A stretch of DNA of 41,805 nucleotides from Acidisphaera sp. L21 (lineage in GTDB: Bacteria > Pseudomonadota > Alphaproteobacteria > Acetobacterales > Acetobacteraceae): contig NZ_LMUY01000026.1 of NCBI RefSeq assembly GCF_009765685.1, positions 1 to 41,805 on the forward strand, written 5' to 3'. Below are positions 1 to 7,933 of the stretch, one piece after another. Every line of letters starts with the position of its first letter. Within the stretch, counting starts at the first letter, position 1. The translations under genes were made by a program, and so were the position numbers. The notes beneath the pieces are model-generated. The model saw only the letters and a program-made list of their open reading frames with translations, did not search any database and was not told the DNA's origin.

Positions 1-1485
1 CTCGACACCCATGTTCCAAGAGCGATTGTCGGAACTGCCGTCCTTTCCATCCTCGCCATTCGCCTCGTTGTGCTTCTCATTATAGGTGACGATGTCGTTC
101 GCGGTGAACCCATCATGCGCAGTTATGAAGTTCACGCATGCCCAGGGGCGGCGGCCCTGGTGGTTGAACATCGCCGATGATGCGCATAGGCGTTCGACCA
201 ACGCGGTCGCAGCCGCTTCACCCTTCCAGAAGTCGCGAACCGTATCACGGAACTTGTCGTTCCACTCTGCCCAACCCGGCGGGAACTGCCCCACCTGATA
301 GCCACCGGGACCGCAATCCCATGGCTCGGCAATGAGTTTGATCGAATTGAGGAGCGGATCCTGCCCGCAAGCCTTCAGGAACCCGCTCTGCTCGTCAAAA
401 CCAGACGGCTCCCGCGCCAGTATTGTGCCGAGGTCGAAGCGAAAGCCATCCACATGTGTTTCCGACACCCAGTAGCGCAGGCTATCCGTCACCATCTGGA
501 TGACGCGAGGGTGACTTAGGTTGACGGTATTACCCGTGCCGGTGTCGTTGATGTAGAAGCGCGGCTTATCCGGCAGCAGCCTGTAATAGCTGGCGTTGTC
601 GATGCCCTTGAAGCTGAGGGTTGGGCCAAGCTCGTTGCCCTCGGCGGTGTGGTTGTAGACGACGTCCAGAATGACTTCGAGCCCACCGTCATGGAGCGCT
701 GACACCATCTCCTTGAACTCGCGCAGCGTCTGCTCCGGTTCGTAAGCGTAGCGCGGCGTCGGCGCGAAGAAGCCGATTGTGTTGTAACCCCAGTAGTTCG
801 CCAGGCCCTTTTCGAGCAACTGGCTGTCCTGGACGAAGCTATGGATCGGCAGTAGTTCGACCGAGGTCACGCCAAGCGACTTGATGTAGTCGACCACGGC
901 TTTTTGCCCCAGGCCGAGATAAGTGCCGCGCAGATGCTCTGGCACGGCCGGATGCTTTTTGGTGAATCCTTTGACGTGCGTCTCATAGAGGATGGTGTGG
1001 TCCCAAGGCACCGGATTGCGATTGGGTTCGCCCTTCCAGTCGAAGCCCGGATCGACAACGACGCATTTCGGCATGAATGGGGCACTGTCTCGCTCGTCGA
1101 ACGTCGTGTCGTCGCCACTCTCCATCTGGTAGCCGAAGATCGCCGGGTTCCACTCCAACTCACCGGTGTGGGCCCGCGCATATGGGTCCAACAGCAGCTT
1201 GTTGGGGTTGAAGCGGTGGCCCTTCTCAGGTTCGTACGGACCGTGAACCCGGTAGCCATAAACTTGGCCCGGTCCGATACCGCCAACCCAGCCATGGAAG
1301 AACTGGTCGGTATATTCCGGCAACTCGATGCGTTCCAACTCGGTTTTGCCGTCCGCGTCGAACAGGCAAAGCTCGACTTTGGTCGCATTTGCGGAAAACA
1401 GAGAGAAGTTGACGCCGTCGCCATCCGACGTCGCCCCGCGGGGATGCGGCAGGCCTTCGCGCAGGCGGGGTGTAATATCTGGCAT
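1..1485 (-). CDS. glgX: Glycogen debranching enzyme GlgX, C-terminus cut by window edge
   Basis: GH13 isoamylase-type enzyme that hydrolyses alpha-1,6 branches of glycogen limit dextrin in the cytoplasm. The frame is open from an ATG at 1485 to base 1 and gives 495 residues; the family is usually about 650-720 residues, so roughly the last quarter lies outside. An N-terminal CBM48-like region (about 10-110) is followed by the catalytic barrel. All four GH13 regions are visible: DVVYNHTAEG (274-283), DGFRFDLG with nucleophile D351, IAEPWDCG with acid/base E387, and FITAHDGF with D458. The start is supported by GGAG six bases upstream and by the family-typical opening (LREGLPHPRGAT). It is transcribed leftward and separated from the next gene by 321 bases. 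No other glycogen gene is in view. The identification is firm. Confidence 0.96.
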   Translation of the reverse strand, partial: MPDITPRLREGLPHPRGATSDGDGVNFSLFSANATKVELCLFDADGKTELERIELPEYTDQFFHGWVGGIGPGQVYGYRVHGPYEPEKGHRFNPNKLLLDPYARAHTGELEWNPAIFGYQMESGDDTTFDERDSAPFMPKCVVVDPGFDWKGEPNRNPVPWDHTILYETHVKGFTKKHPAVPEHLRGTYLGLGQKAVVDYIKSLGVTSVELLPIHSFVQDSQLLEKGLANYWGYNTIGFFAPTPRYAYEPEQTLREFKEMVSALHDGGLEVILDVVYNHTAEGNELGPTLSFKGIDNASYYRLLPDKPRFYINDTGTGNTVNLSHPRVIQMVTDSLRYWVSETHVDGFRFDLGTILAREPSGFDEQSGFLKACGQDPLLNSIKLIAEPWDCGPGGYQVGQFPPGWAEWNDKFRDTVRDFWKGEAAATALVERLCASSAMFNHQGRRPWACVNFITAHDGFTANDIVTYNEKHNEANGEDGKDGSSDNRSWNMGVE

Positions 1486-1561
1486 AGTGGGCTCCGGAGC
1501 AAAGTGTGAGGCCGTGTCGCAAGGATGGTAAGCAGCGCATTGGCTGCTGGTGCAAACTTTC

Positions 1562-1580
1562 GCGGGGCTTCAAGCCCCGC
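1562..1580. terminator. Short GC-rich hairpin, terminator candidate
   Basis: GCGGGGC at 1562-1568 pairs with GCCCCGC at 1574-1580 around a five-base loop. It lies downstream of the transglutaminase-like gene (which ends at 1807 on the minus strand) and upstream of glgX, so it could end that transcript. There is no clear T-run after it on the minus strand. Nothing else was recognised in the 321-base gap 1486-1806. Confidence 0.35.
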
Positions 1581-1806
1581 TGCGCAGTTCGAACGTGGTC
1601 CCACGACCGAAGTTTGGGTTGGGAGAACCCGCTACTCGGGTGTTGCTCAGCAGGCACAGGGGAGATCGGATCTCCAACCCTGTTTCACGAGCGATTAACG
1701 TCAACGTCGCTGCAGGGGGGCCTCGGCTCCATTTGCCAAATCGCAACGTCCACATCGCAAAGCCGTGGGCGCCGAGCCGCAGTGCCTCGTTGTAGAGCCT
1801 AGGCGA

Positions 1807-2628
1807 TCAGTCCGGAATCTCATCGGTAACGACCTCGAACTTGGCTAGGAAGGCCGCGCCGTAGATTGTTGAAATCGCCACATCCGCGGCGTCCCGGCCA
1901 TACGCCATCAAAAGGCGGCCGATCCGCGGGATATTGTTCCTGGGATCGAACGCATACCAATGCCCACCATTTGGGCCGTCCAGATAAACTTCGAGATAGC
2001 CCAGGAAGTCCATCGGCGCATTTGGCTTCGGCACTCCTATGTCGCCGAGATACCCGGCACAATAGCGCGCTGGAATGTTCATGCATCGGCAGAAGGCCAC
2101 TGCCAGATGAGTGAAGTCTCGGCAAACCCCTCTTTTCTCGTTATAGGCATCAAGGGCGGTCTTGTCCGGCCGAGCGTATGCATAGCCAAACTCGATATGG
2201 TTGTGCACGAATTCGCAAATGGCCTGCACACGCTTCCAGCCCGGCGTAACCCCGCCAAACAAACCCCAAGCGATGTTGGAGAGGCGATCGGTCTCGCAAA
2301 ACCGACTGCCGAGCAAAAAGGTGAGCGCCTCAGGCGGTAACTCGTCAACGGGAAACTGACTGGCCGTTGGCTCCACGATGTCCGCCCGGCCCGACACGAG
2401 GATTTCGAAGTCCGCTGACATGACCAGGTGGCCCGCCGGGGCAAGGATCTGGTGACACTGATTGCCAAAGATGTCCGTATAAGGCTTGGCCGCGATCGGT
2501 GGGTCGAAGGTGATCGTCTGGGACGTCAGAAGGTCGGCGTTGTGCTTCGAGTGCAGGCTTAACGCCAACGTCATCGGCACTGGTTGTGGGCAGTCATAGG
2601 CGATGGTGAAGCCTGCTCGAATACGCAT
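1807..2628 (-). CDS. Transglutaminase-like superfamily protein
   Basis: Predicted cytoplasmic protein of 273 residues. Its N-terminal beta-rich region is typical of bacterial transglutaminase-like proteins, followed by a transglutaminase core with the putative nucleophile in RGVCRDFTHLAVAFCR and the Asp in HWYAFDPRNN. The C-terminal stretch IGRLLMAYGRDAADVA is characteristic of this bacterial subfamily, many members of which are annotated as putative cysteine peptidases. The start was placed at 2628 because GGAG lies six bases before it; an adjacent ATG at 2631 is possible, and an upstream extension to 2718 lacks family-like sequence. Oddity: where classical members have a His (HAW) before the Glu-rich strand, this protein reads DFLGYLEVYL, so the canonical catalytic His is not visible. 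The substrate is unknown. It is divergent from the methyltransferase gene on its right. Confidence 0.85.
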   Translation of the reverse strand: MRIRAGFTIAYDCPQPVPMTLALSLHSKHNADLLTSQTITFDPPIAAKPYTDIFGNQCHQILAPAGHLVMSADFEILVSGRADIVEPTASQFPVDELPPEALTFLLGSRFCETDRLSNIAWGLFGGVTPGWKRVQAICEFVHNHIEFGYAYARPDKTALDAYNEKRGVCRDFTHLAVAFCRCMNIPARYCAGYLGDIGVPKPNAPMDFLGYLEVYLDGPNGGHWYAFDPRNNIPRIGRLLMAYGRDAADVAISTIYGAAFLAKFEVVTDEIPD

Positions 2629-2752
2629 CATGAACTCCGTAGGCTTCAGCCGTGAGTGGCTGCCCCCGCAGCAAATGCATTTTGCTGCGGAAACACACGT
2701 CACTAGCAGAAAAAGCACCGGTCTGCTCGTCGTGATTGCCGATTAAGGCACG

Positions 2753-2771
2753 AAACGTGACGTAAACGTGA
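2753..2771. promoter_or_regulatory. Tandem AAACGTGA repeat with 11-bp period
   Basis: AAACGTGA at 2753-2760 is repeated exactly at 2764-2771 with CGT between, a period of one helical turn. It lies in the divergent region between the transglutaminase-like gene (start 2628, minus) and the methyltransferase gene (plus). This geometry is typical of tandem binding by OmpR/PhoB-type response regulators, but no specific regulator can be named. Confidence 0.35.
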
Positions 2772-2984
2772 AGGTTCCAGCAATAATAATCTATAATCGT
2801 GACTGCCTTGGAATCCGTGGAACAAAGACATTGGGCACGCGTTCGATCACCGTCCGGCGGATCCCACCGTGGCGCAACGGAGGTCCCGGCCATTCAAAAC
2901 CACCATGCTGGCGCGCTGGATTCATCGCAGCTTGATGTCGCCCGGGCAGGCGCTGGCTTCGGCGCAATATGGCTTCACCGCCTC

Positions 2985-3650
2985 ATGGCCTCCAGCCGGA
3001 TGCTGAGGGGGCTAACCTTGGGGATTATGTCGCGGCTCGAACTCGCCATCCTCAGCGGCCATAAAGATGCTGGGGTGCTCGATGCCATCAAGATGACGAG
3101 GCGCGGCCGCGAGTCTTTGCTGAGCGGAAATGAGGCCTACACCCTGTTTTCCATAGCGCGTGCGCAGTCCGCCATGCCGGGCGCCATGGCAGAGGTTGGC
3201 GTCTATCAAGGCTGCTCGGCCAAGATCATCAGCATTGCGAGCCGCAATACCGACCTACGCCTCTTTGATACGTTCGAGGGGCTGCCGGAGCCGGGTAGCT
3301 CGGAAAAGGCCAGGCTGCGGACAGGCCTGTATGCAGCGGCGCTCCCCTCGGTCCGTGCGTTCCTGGCAGATCGGCATAATGTCAGCTTCTACCCGGGGTT
3401 CTTCCCGCAATCGACGCAAGACTGCCCCGAGGCGACATATTCCTTTGTTCACCTCGACGTCGACCTGCAGTCGAGCACACAGGCCTGTCTCGATTACTTC
3501 TACCCGCGCATGCTTCCTGGCGGGATCATCTTGTCGCATGACTACTCATATCTGCACGGGGTCAAGGCGGCGTTCGTTGAGTTCCTAGTGGCGCGACCGG
3601 AGCGCGTGATCGAACTGGCGACCTCGCAGGCAATGCTCGTGAAGAGCTGA
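2985..3650 (+). CDS. TylF/MycF-type SAM-dependent O-methyltransferase
   Basis: Class I SAM methyltransferase related to macrocin O-methyltransferase TylF and sugar O-methyltransferases such as MycF. Visible motifs are the SAM-binding AEVGVYQGCSAK, the strand LFDTFEGLP, the acidic metal-site strand FVHLDVDLQSST and GGIILSHDYS near the C-terminus. In this family Mg2+ ligands come from the last two motifs. The frame stays open upstream to a GTG at 2799, but that part shows nothing family-like. I prefer the ATG at 2985 (221 residues); ATGs at 3000 and 3027 are alternatives, and no strong ribosome site settles it. Such enzymes often methylate sugars of surface glycans or macrolides. It lies 7 kb from the glycan locus and stands alone, so its substrate is unknown. 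Confidence 0.85.
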   Translation: MASSRMLRGLTLGIMSRLELAILSGHKDAGVLDAIKMTRRGRESLLSGNEAYTLFSIARAQSAMPGAMAEVGVYQGCSAKIISIASRNTDLRLFDTFEGLPEPGSSEKARLRTGLYAAALPSVRAFLADRHNVSFYPGFFPQSTQDCPEATYSFVHLDVDLQSSTQACLDYFYPRMLPGGIILSHDYSYLHGVKAAFVEFLVARPERVIELATSQAMLVKS

Positions 3651-3727
3651 GAGCCGCCAAGGCAGTCCAGGACAGCGTCAGTTGCTTTAAGATGAGTTGC
3701 TCAGGCTCGTCCCAGGAGAGCTCCAGC

Positions 3728-4027
3728 ATGTCCGACACACAGGGTCCATCGTCCTCAACGCCCATTTTGCCAGCCCACATCCAAGACCCGATCCAGGCCA
3801 TAGCTACGCTGTATGCCGAACACCGGCGTGAAGCCGGGTCGCTGCAGCAGCTGGTGGAGCATTCCACTGCATACAACGCAACGCCGAAAAGGGGAACTCG
3901 CCTGGACCATGCATATTCAGTCCCCATGCAGGGAGTAGACCAAGTCGATGAGGACCTAAGGCTGAGTTCGACCAATGGCGCCATTCAGAAGGTATCGCAC
4001 GGCATCCTTGTAAATTGGCCAAAATAG
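3728..4027 (+). pseudogene. DUF1003-like N-terminal fragment
   Basis: A 99-residue frame starts at an ATG preceded by AGGAG about nine bases upstream. Residues around HIQDPIQAIATLYAEHR and LQQLVEHSTAY resemble the cytoplasmic N-terminus of DUF1003 membrane proteins, which normally continue into two membrane helices. Here the homology-like part stops after about 60 residues and the tail (to NWPK) is hydrophilic, so the membrane part is missing. I read it as a truncated remnant; a genuine short protein is possible. Recognition is from pattern memory only. Confidence 0.4.
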
Positions 4028-4056
4028 ACGCGTGCATGCTGGCCCTGGTTCCAGCT

Positions 4057-4287
4057 TCATCGGCGATGGTATCGCCGGTTGCGGTTGCTCAAAAGCGTTC
4101 GCGCCAAATAGCCCGCGCCGGCCGCGACCACTAGGCAGGCATGCGGCGCAGTTCGGGCGGCTATCGCCACTTGCTCCAACTGCAGCTCCACGGCCCCGGC
4201 CGCATCGATCAAGACGGGGAGAGCCCGCTGGTTGACAAATCGATGGATCGCCGAAGGTGGCTTCAGCAAGTAAGCCAGGCTTACCAT
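4057..4287 (-). CDS. Small hypothetical protein with one hydrophobic helix
   Basis: A 76-residue frame facing the YdeP-like gene. It has an amphipathic helical middle (LIDAAGAVELQLEQVAIAAR) followed by a Gly/Ala-rich hydrophobic segment (PHACLVVAAGAGYLARTLL) and a short basic tail, a layout reminiscent of small DUF883-like or glycine-zipper membrane anchors. No ribosome site is visible before the ATG at 4287. It may be real, a decayed fragment, or chance. The gap between the DUF1003-like fragment and ydeP (4028-4372) holds nothing else. Confidence 0.3.
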   Translation of the reverse strand: MVSLAYLLKPPSAIHRFVNQRALPVLIDAAGAVELQLEQVAIAARTAPHACLVVAAGAGYLARTLLSNRNRRYHRR

Positions 4288-4372
4288 GGGTATGACATTC
4301 CGAGTTCAACACGAGAACGAACCCGCAGTGGCTCCGCGAGTTTCCGTTGAGTTGCATCGCTGGGAATTTCAC

Positions 4373-6733
4373 ATGAGCCGTAAACCGACCTTCACGCCGT
4401 ATGCCGGTCCATCTGGCGGCTGGGGATCGGCGCGCTCGCTTGGCAACATCTTGCGTCGGGAAGGCGTGCTGGCCAGTGGCGCCTTGACGCTGAGCCGGCA
4501 GAACAAAGTTGACGGCTTTCAATGCGTCAGCTGCGCGTGGCCGAAGCCGGAGAGTCCGCTGCCATTCGAGTTCTGCGAAAATGGAGCCAAGGCAACAGCG
4601 TGGGAAATCACGACTCATCGATGCACCCCAGCCTTTTTCGCGCAGCATACTGTGACAGACATGCTCGATTGGGACGATTATCATCTGGAACAAGCCGGCC
4701 GACTGACCCATCCAATGCGCTACGACGCAGCGACGGATAAATACCTGCCAGTTTCCTGGGAAAGCGCATTCGCCGAGATCGGCGCAGAGATGCAGGCGAT
4801 CGAAGACAAGAAGAGTGTGGTGTTCTACAGTTCGGGCCGGTCGTCCAACGAGGCTAGTTACCTTTATGCCCTGTTTGCCCGGCTCTACGGTAACAACAAC
4901 CTGCCCGACAGTTCCAACATGTGCCACGAAACCACGTCCGTGGCCCTTCCCGAAAGCATCGGGGTGCCGGTGGGCACAGTCACCCTGGACGATTTCGCTG
5001 AAACCGACTGCATCCTGTTCTTCGGACAAAACCCTGGCAGCAACAGCCCGCGTATGTTGCATCCGCTGGAAGAGGCGAGCAAACGCGGTGTTCCGATCAT
5101 CACCTATAACCCATTGCGGGAGCGTGGGTTGGAGCGTTTCACGAACCCGCAATCCCCCCTGGAAATGCTGAGCGGGAAGCAAACCCGCATCAGTTTGCAG
5201 TACAATCAGGTCAGGGCAGGCGGTGACCTCGCCGCCTTGACGGGGATCTGCAAGGCAGTCGTCGCAATGGACGATGCGTCGGGCGGCCAGGTGCTGGACC
5301 ACGCCTTCATCCGGCTGCACACGCATGGTTTTGCCGAACTCATCACCTGGTTACGGGCACAAGACTGGGTGGAACTTGAGCGACATTCTGGATTGACCCG
5401 GCAAGCGTTGGAAGCGACGGCAACTACATACGCCCAGGCGAAGGCTGCCATGGGCATCTATGGGATGGGACTGACGCAACACAGAGCCGGCGTCGAAACA
5501 GTCCAGATGCTTGTCAATCTACTGCTCCTACGCGGTAATATTGGACGGCCCGGCGCTGGTATCTCACCGGTGCGTGGGCATTCTAACGTGCAGGGCCAGC
5601 GGACTGTCGGGATTACCGAAAAGCCGGAACTGATCCCGATGGACAAGCTGGCGCAGCAATACCGTTTCGAGCCACCGCGGGACGCGGGGTACAATACCGT
5701 CGAGGCGTGCGAAGCAATTTTGGAGGACAAGGTTCGCGCCTTTATCATGCTCGGCGGAAATTTCGTCCGTGCCATTCCGGATCGTGACCGGATGGAACCA
5801 GCGTGGCGGCGGATCCGGCTGACGGTGAATGTGGCAACCAAGCTGAACCGCAGCCATTTAGTACACGGTGAAATCAGCTACATTCTGCCGGTCAAAGGCC
5901 GCATTGAAGTCGACCAGCAAGCGACAGGGCCGCAAGCGACCTCGATGGAGGATAGTAGCGCCTGCATCCATGGCTCGCGCGGGGTTCGGGCGCCGGCGTC
6001 CAAGCATCTGATCAGCGAGATCGACTTCATCACGCGTTTGGCCAGTGTAGCGCTAAAGCCGAATCCCAATGTGCCTTGGAAAGCCTGGAATGACGACTAT
6101 CGACTGATCCGCCAATCCATTGCGGAAACCTACCCCGAGATCTTCCGCGATTACGAGACCCGAATGTGGGAACCCGGCGGCTTCCATCGCGATCTGCCGG
6201 CGCGCAGGCGAGTATGGAAGACCACGTCTGGCAAGGCCAATTTCATCATGCCAAAGGCGCTGGAGGAGGACATAGATGCGCCGGAGACAGATCCAGGTGT
6301 GTTGCGACTGATGACCCTGCGAAGCAACGACCAATTCAACACCACTGTCTACGGCTACAGCGACCGGTTCCGCGGGATCGAAGGTACGCGAATGGTGCTG
6401 TTCATGAACCAGGGCGATATCGACCGGCTTGGTTTTGTTGAGGGCGAGATCATCGGACTTGAGACCGTGGCCGGCGATGGGTTCAAGCGGCAAGTGAATG
6501 GCCTCCGTTTGACGCCCTACGACATCCCCGCCGGTTGCCTGGGAGCGTATTATCCAGAGGCGAACGCATTACTGCCGCTGGGACATTATGCCGAGGGCAG
6601 CAAGACGCCAGCGGCCAAGTCCATCCCAGTGCGAGTTCGACACTTGGCCAATGCCGGCCAACTCGCGCTAGAGACCGTGGCACGGGAAACTGGCCGAACC
6701 CATGTTGGCCCGGTGCTTGGGGTCGTGAGCTAG
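4373..6733 (+). CDS. ydeP: FdhF/YdeP-family molybdopterin oxidoreductase
   Basis: A 786-residue cytoplasmic molybdopterin-dependent oxidoreductase of the formate dehydrogenase-like YdeP family. The opening (YAGPSGGWGSARSLGN) and the pair CVSC in QCVSCAWPKP match the YdeP type, which lacks the full four-Cys ferredoxin cluster motif of FdhF. SNMCHETTSVAL carries the Cys expected to ligate molybdenum. MGLTQHRAGVETVQMLVNLL, RGNIGRPGAGISP, RGHSNVQGQRTVGITEKP and the C-terminal cofactor-binding domain (about 640-760, from LRSNDQFNTTVYGY) are family typical. The ATG at 4373 was chosen because family homology begins there; the frame extends to 4286 without similarity. E. coli ydeP belongs to the EvgA acid-resistance regulon; the physiological substrate is not established. 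No fdhD-like gene is adjacent. It stands alone. Confidence 0.92.
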   Translation: MSRKPTFTPYAGPSGGWGSARSLGNILRREGVLASGALTLSRQNKVDGFQCVSCAWPKPESPLPFEFCENGAKATAWEITTHRCTPAFFAQHTVTDMLDWDDYHLEQAGRLTHPMRYDAATDKYLPVSWESAFAEIGAEMQAIEDKKSVVFYSSGRSSNEASYLYALFARLYGNNNLPDSSNMCHETTSVALPESIGVPVGTVTLDDFAETDCILFFGQNPGSNSPRMLHPLEEASKRGVPIITYNPLRERGLERFTNPQSPLEMLSGKQTRISLQYNQVRAGGDLAALTGICKAVVAMDDASGGQVLDHAFIRLHTHGFAELITWLRAQDWVELERHSGLTRQALEATATTYAQAKAAMGIYGMGLTQHRAGVETVQMLVNLLLLRGNIGRPGAGISPVRGHSNVQGQRTVGITEKPELIPMDKLAQQYRFEPPRDAGYNTVEACEAILEDKVRAFIMLGGNFVRAIPDRDRMEPAWRRIRLTVNVATKLNRSHLVHGEISYILPVKGRIEVDQQATGPQATSMEDSSACIHGSRGVRAPASKHLISEIDFITRLASVALKPNPNVPWKAWNDDYRLIRQSIAETYPEIFRDYETRMWEPGGFHRDLPARRRVWKTTSGKANFIMPKALEEDIDAPETDPGVLRLMTLRSNDQFNTTVYGYSDRFRGIEGTRMVLFMNQGDIDRLGFVEGEIIGLETVAGDGFKRQVNGLRLTPYDIPAGCLGAYYPEANALLPLGHYAEGSKTPAAKSIPVRVRHLANAGQLALETVARETGRTHVGPVLGVVS

Positions 6734-7083
6734 ACCCGTCATCGAAGAAGCATTTAATATCCCGCGCTGTGGTGGGACGCGATACCAAGCGGATGACCCG
6801 ATGTGACGGCAGGATCCCGAACGGTCTAGGGAGGTCGAATGCGCGACCTTTCCCAAATTTGTGATCCGGACAGGAGCTTTAGTTATAAAGTCACGTCCGC
6901 AAGAGTAGTCATCGCGCATGGACGAAGCCGGTCTTAGTTTCGCGAGTAATTTCGCGGAGCTAGTCAACCAATTCAGCGCCAAGAGCGCCTAGGTCAAGTG
7001 GTTCGGGCTTCAGAAACTCGCGCGGCTTGAAGCGCGACATCGGATTGGCGCAGCGCAATAGTCGACAGCGAACGACGAAGTGA

Positions 7084-7117
7084 GCAAGCGACCGCCGGAT
7101 CGTCGGCGGTCGCTTGC
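7084..7117. terminator. Strong 13-bp inverted repeat, terminator candidate
   Basis: GCAAGCGACCGCC (7084-7096) and GGCGGTCGCTTGC (7105-7117) form a perfect 13-bp stem with an eight-base loop. It lies about 37 bases beyond the stop of the minus-strand secreted-protein gene and about 350 bases beyond the stop of the YdeP-like gene, so it could end either transcript; no T-run follows on either strand. The rest of 6734-7083 shows no convincing gene, only short frames. Confidence 0.5.
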
Positions 7118-7154
7118 AGAAGAACAGTGCGGCCTCGAAGACTGTTCTGTCGAA

Positions 7155-7442
7155 CTACTTGGACGCGGCGCTCGTGGCGCCAGGCTGGGCGGTGGACATA
7201 CCCGTGGTACCCGTCATCGCCGTTGTAGGAGCGGCTGAGGGTGCCATGCCCGCGCCACCTGTAGTGCTAGTCGTGGAAAGCTGGCCTGTAGACGGTGCGC
7301 TAGGCACGCCTTGACTCCCGCCCGTCGTCGTTGACGTTCCCTGGGACGTCGCATTTGCTGTGGGCGTCGTCTGGGCGGACGATGGTGCTATCGACGAAGT
7401 GGCCAGAATGCCAATGGTAGCGATAATCAACAATGTACGCAT
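7155..7442 (-). CDS. Small secreted Ser/Thr/Ala-rich protein
   Basis: A 95-residue protein with a classic Sec signal peptide (MRTLLIIATIGILATS, cleavage plausible after SSAQ near residue 24). The mature part is low-complexity Thr/Ser/Ala/Gly/Pro with a few Gln, no Cys and almost no charge. The ATG at 7442 is preceded by GGGAG about ten bases upstream. No enzyme or binding motif is visible. Similar low-complexity exported proteins are common and fast-evolving in acetic-acid-type bacteria, so the function cannot be inferred. It is monocistronic, with a strong hairpin downstream. Confidence 0.65.
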   Translation of the reverse strand: MRTLLIIATIGILATSSIAPSSAQTTPTANATSQGTSTTTGGSQGVPSAPSTGQLSTTSTTGGAGMAPSAAPTTAMTGTTGMSTAQPGATSAASK

Positions 7443-7492
7443 AATTTATTTACTCCCTCATCACGCCGTGCATCGAGCGTGCTGTTGATGAC

Positions 7493-7516
7493 CCCAACGA
7501 TCTGTCGAGCGTTGGG
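7493..7516. repeat. Inverted repeat CCCAACG / CGTTGGG
   Basis: Seven-base perfect arms (7493-7499 and 7510-7516) flank a ten-base loop, about 50 bases upstream of the secreted-protein gene on its promoter side. It may be an operator or a weak hairpin. The remaining gap 7517-7765 holds only an unconvincing 65-residue frame. Confidence 0.25.
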
Positions 7517-7933
7517 TTCATGATGTTTCAACAATTACCGTAAAGTTGCTCCACCGGATTGAATGGCGCTGACCTGAAGCCGGTGCGGCCGCGTCTAGCC
7601 CTTCAGACCATACGGGACTTCGCCTCCATTCTCCTCAAGCTTCTACATCACAGTCTTATGAAGCGCGGTGTTCGCTTCGGCGGAGTCATCCGCCCCAGTG
7701 TGAACACTGAACAGCAGACCACATGCGGTATAGGTCTCGTGTGGGCAATGCCCTAGATCCACCAAGTGTCCGTTCATCGGCCGGAAACTCGCGGCCGGTG
7801 GCAACTGCCGTCAATATCCTCGTTTGAACAATGTAAACCTTTAGTGGGTAAACAGTTTAACTGTTCGGCAGGTAAGAGCCTGCGGCAAGACCGATGCAAA
7901 TGGGGGCTGCGCTGTTCAAGTCGGTTGACGACG

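Noticed and set aside
867-1604. 245-residue minus frame and opposing 201-residue plus frame
   Set aside because: Both overlap the GlgX reading frame, which contains all four GH13 motifs.
3956-5326. 456-residue open frame on the minus strand
   Set aside because: Lies opposite the well-matched YdeP-like gene; composition is typical of an antisense shadow, and no family features are visible.
7559-7756. 65-residue plus frame upstream of the chemoreceptor
   Set aside because: No start signal, no family resemblance, mixed composition.
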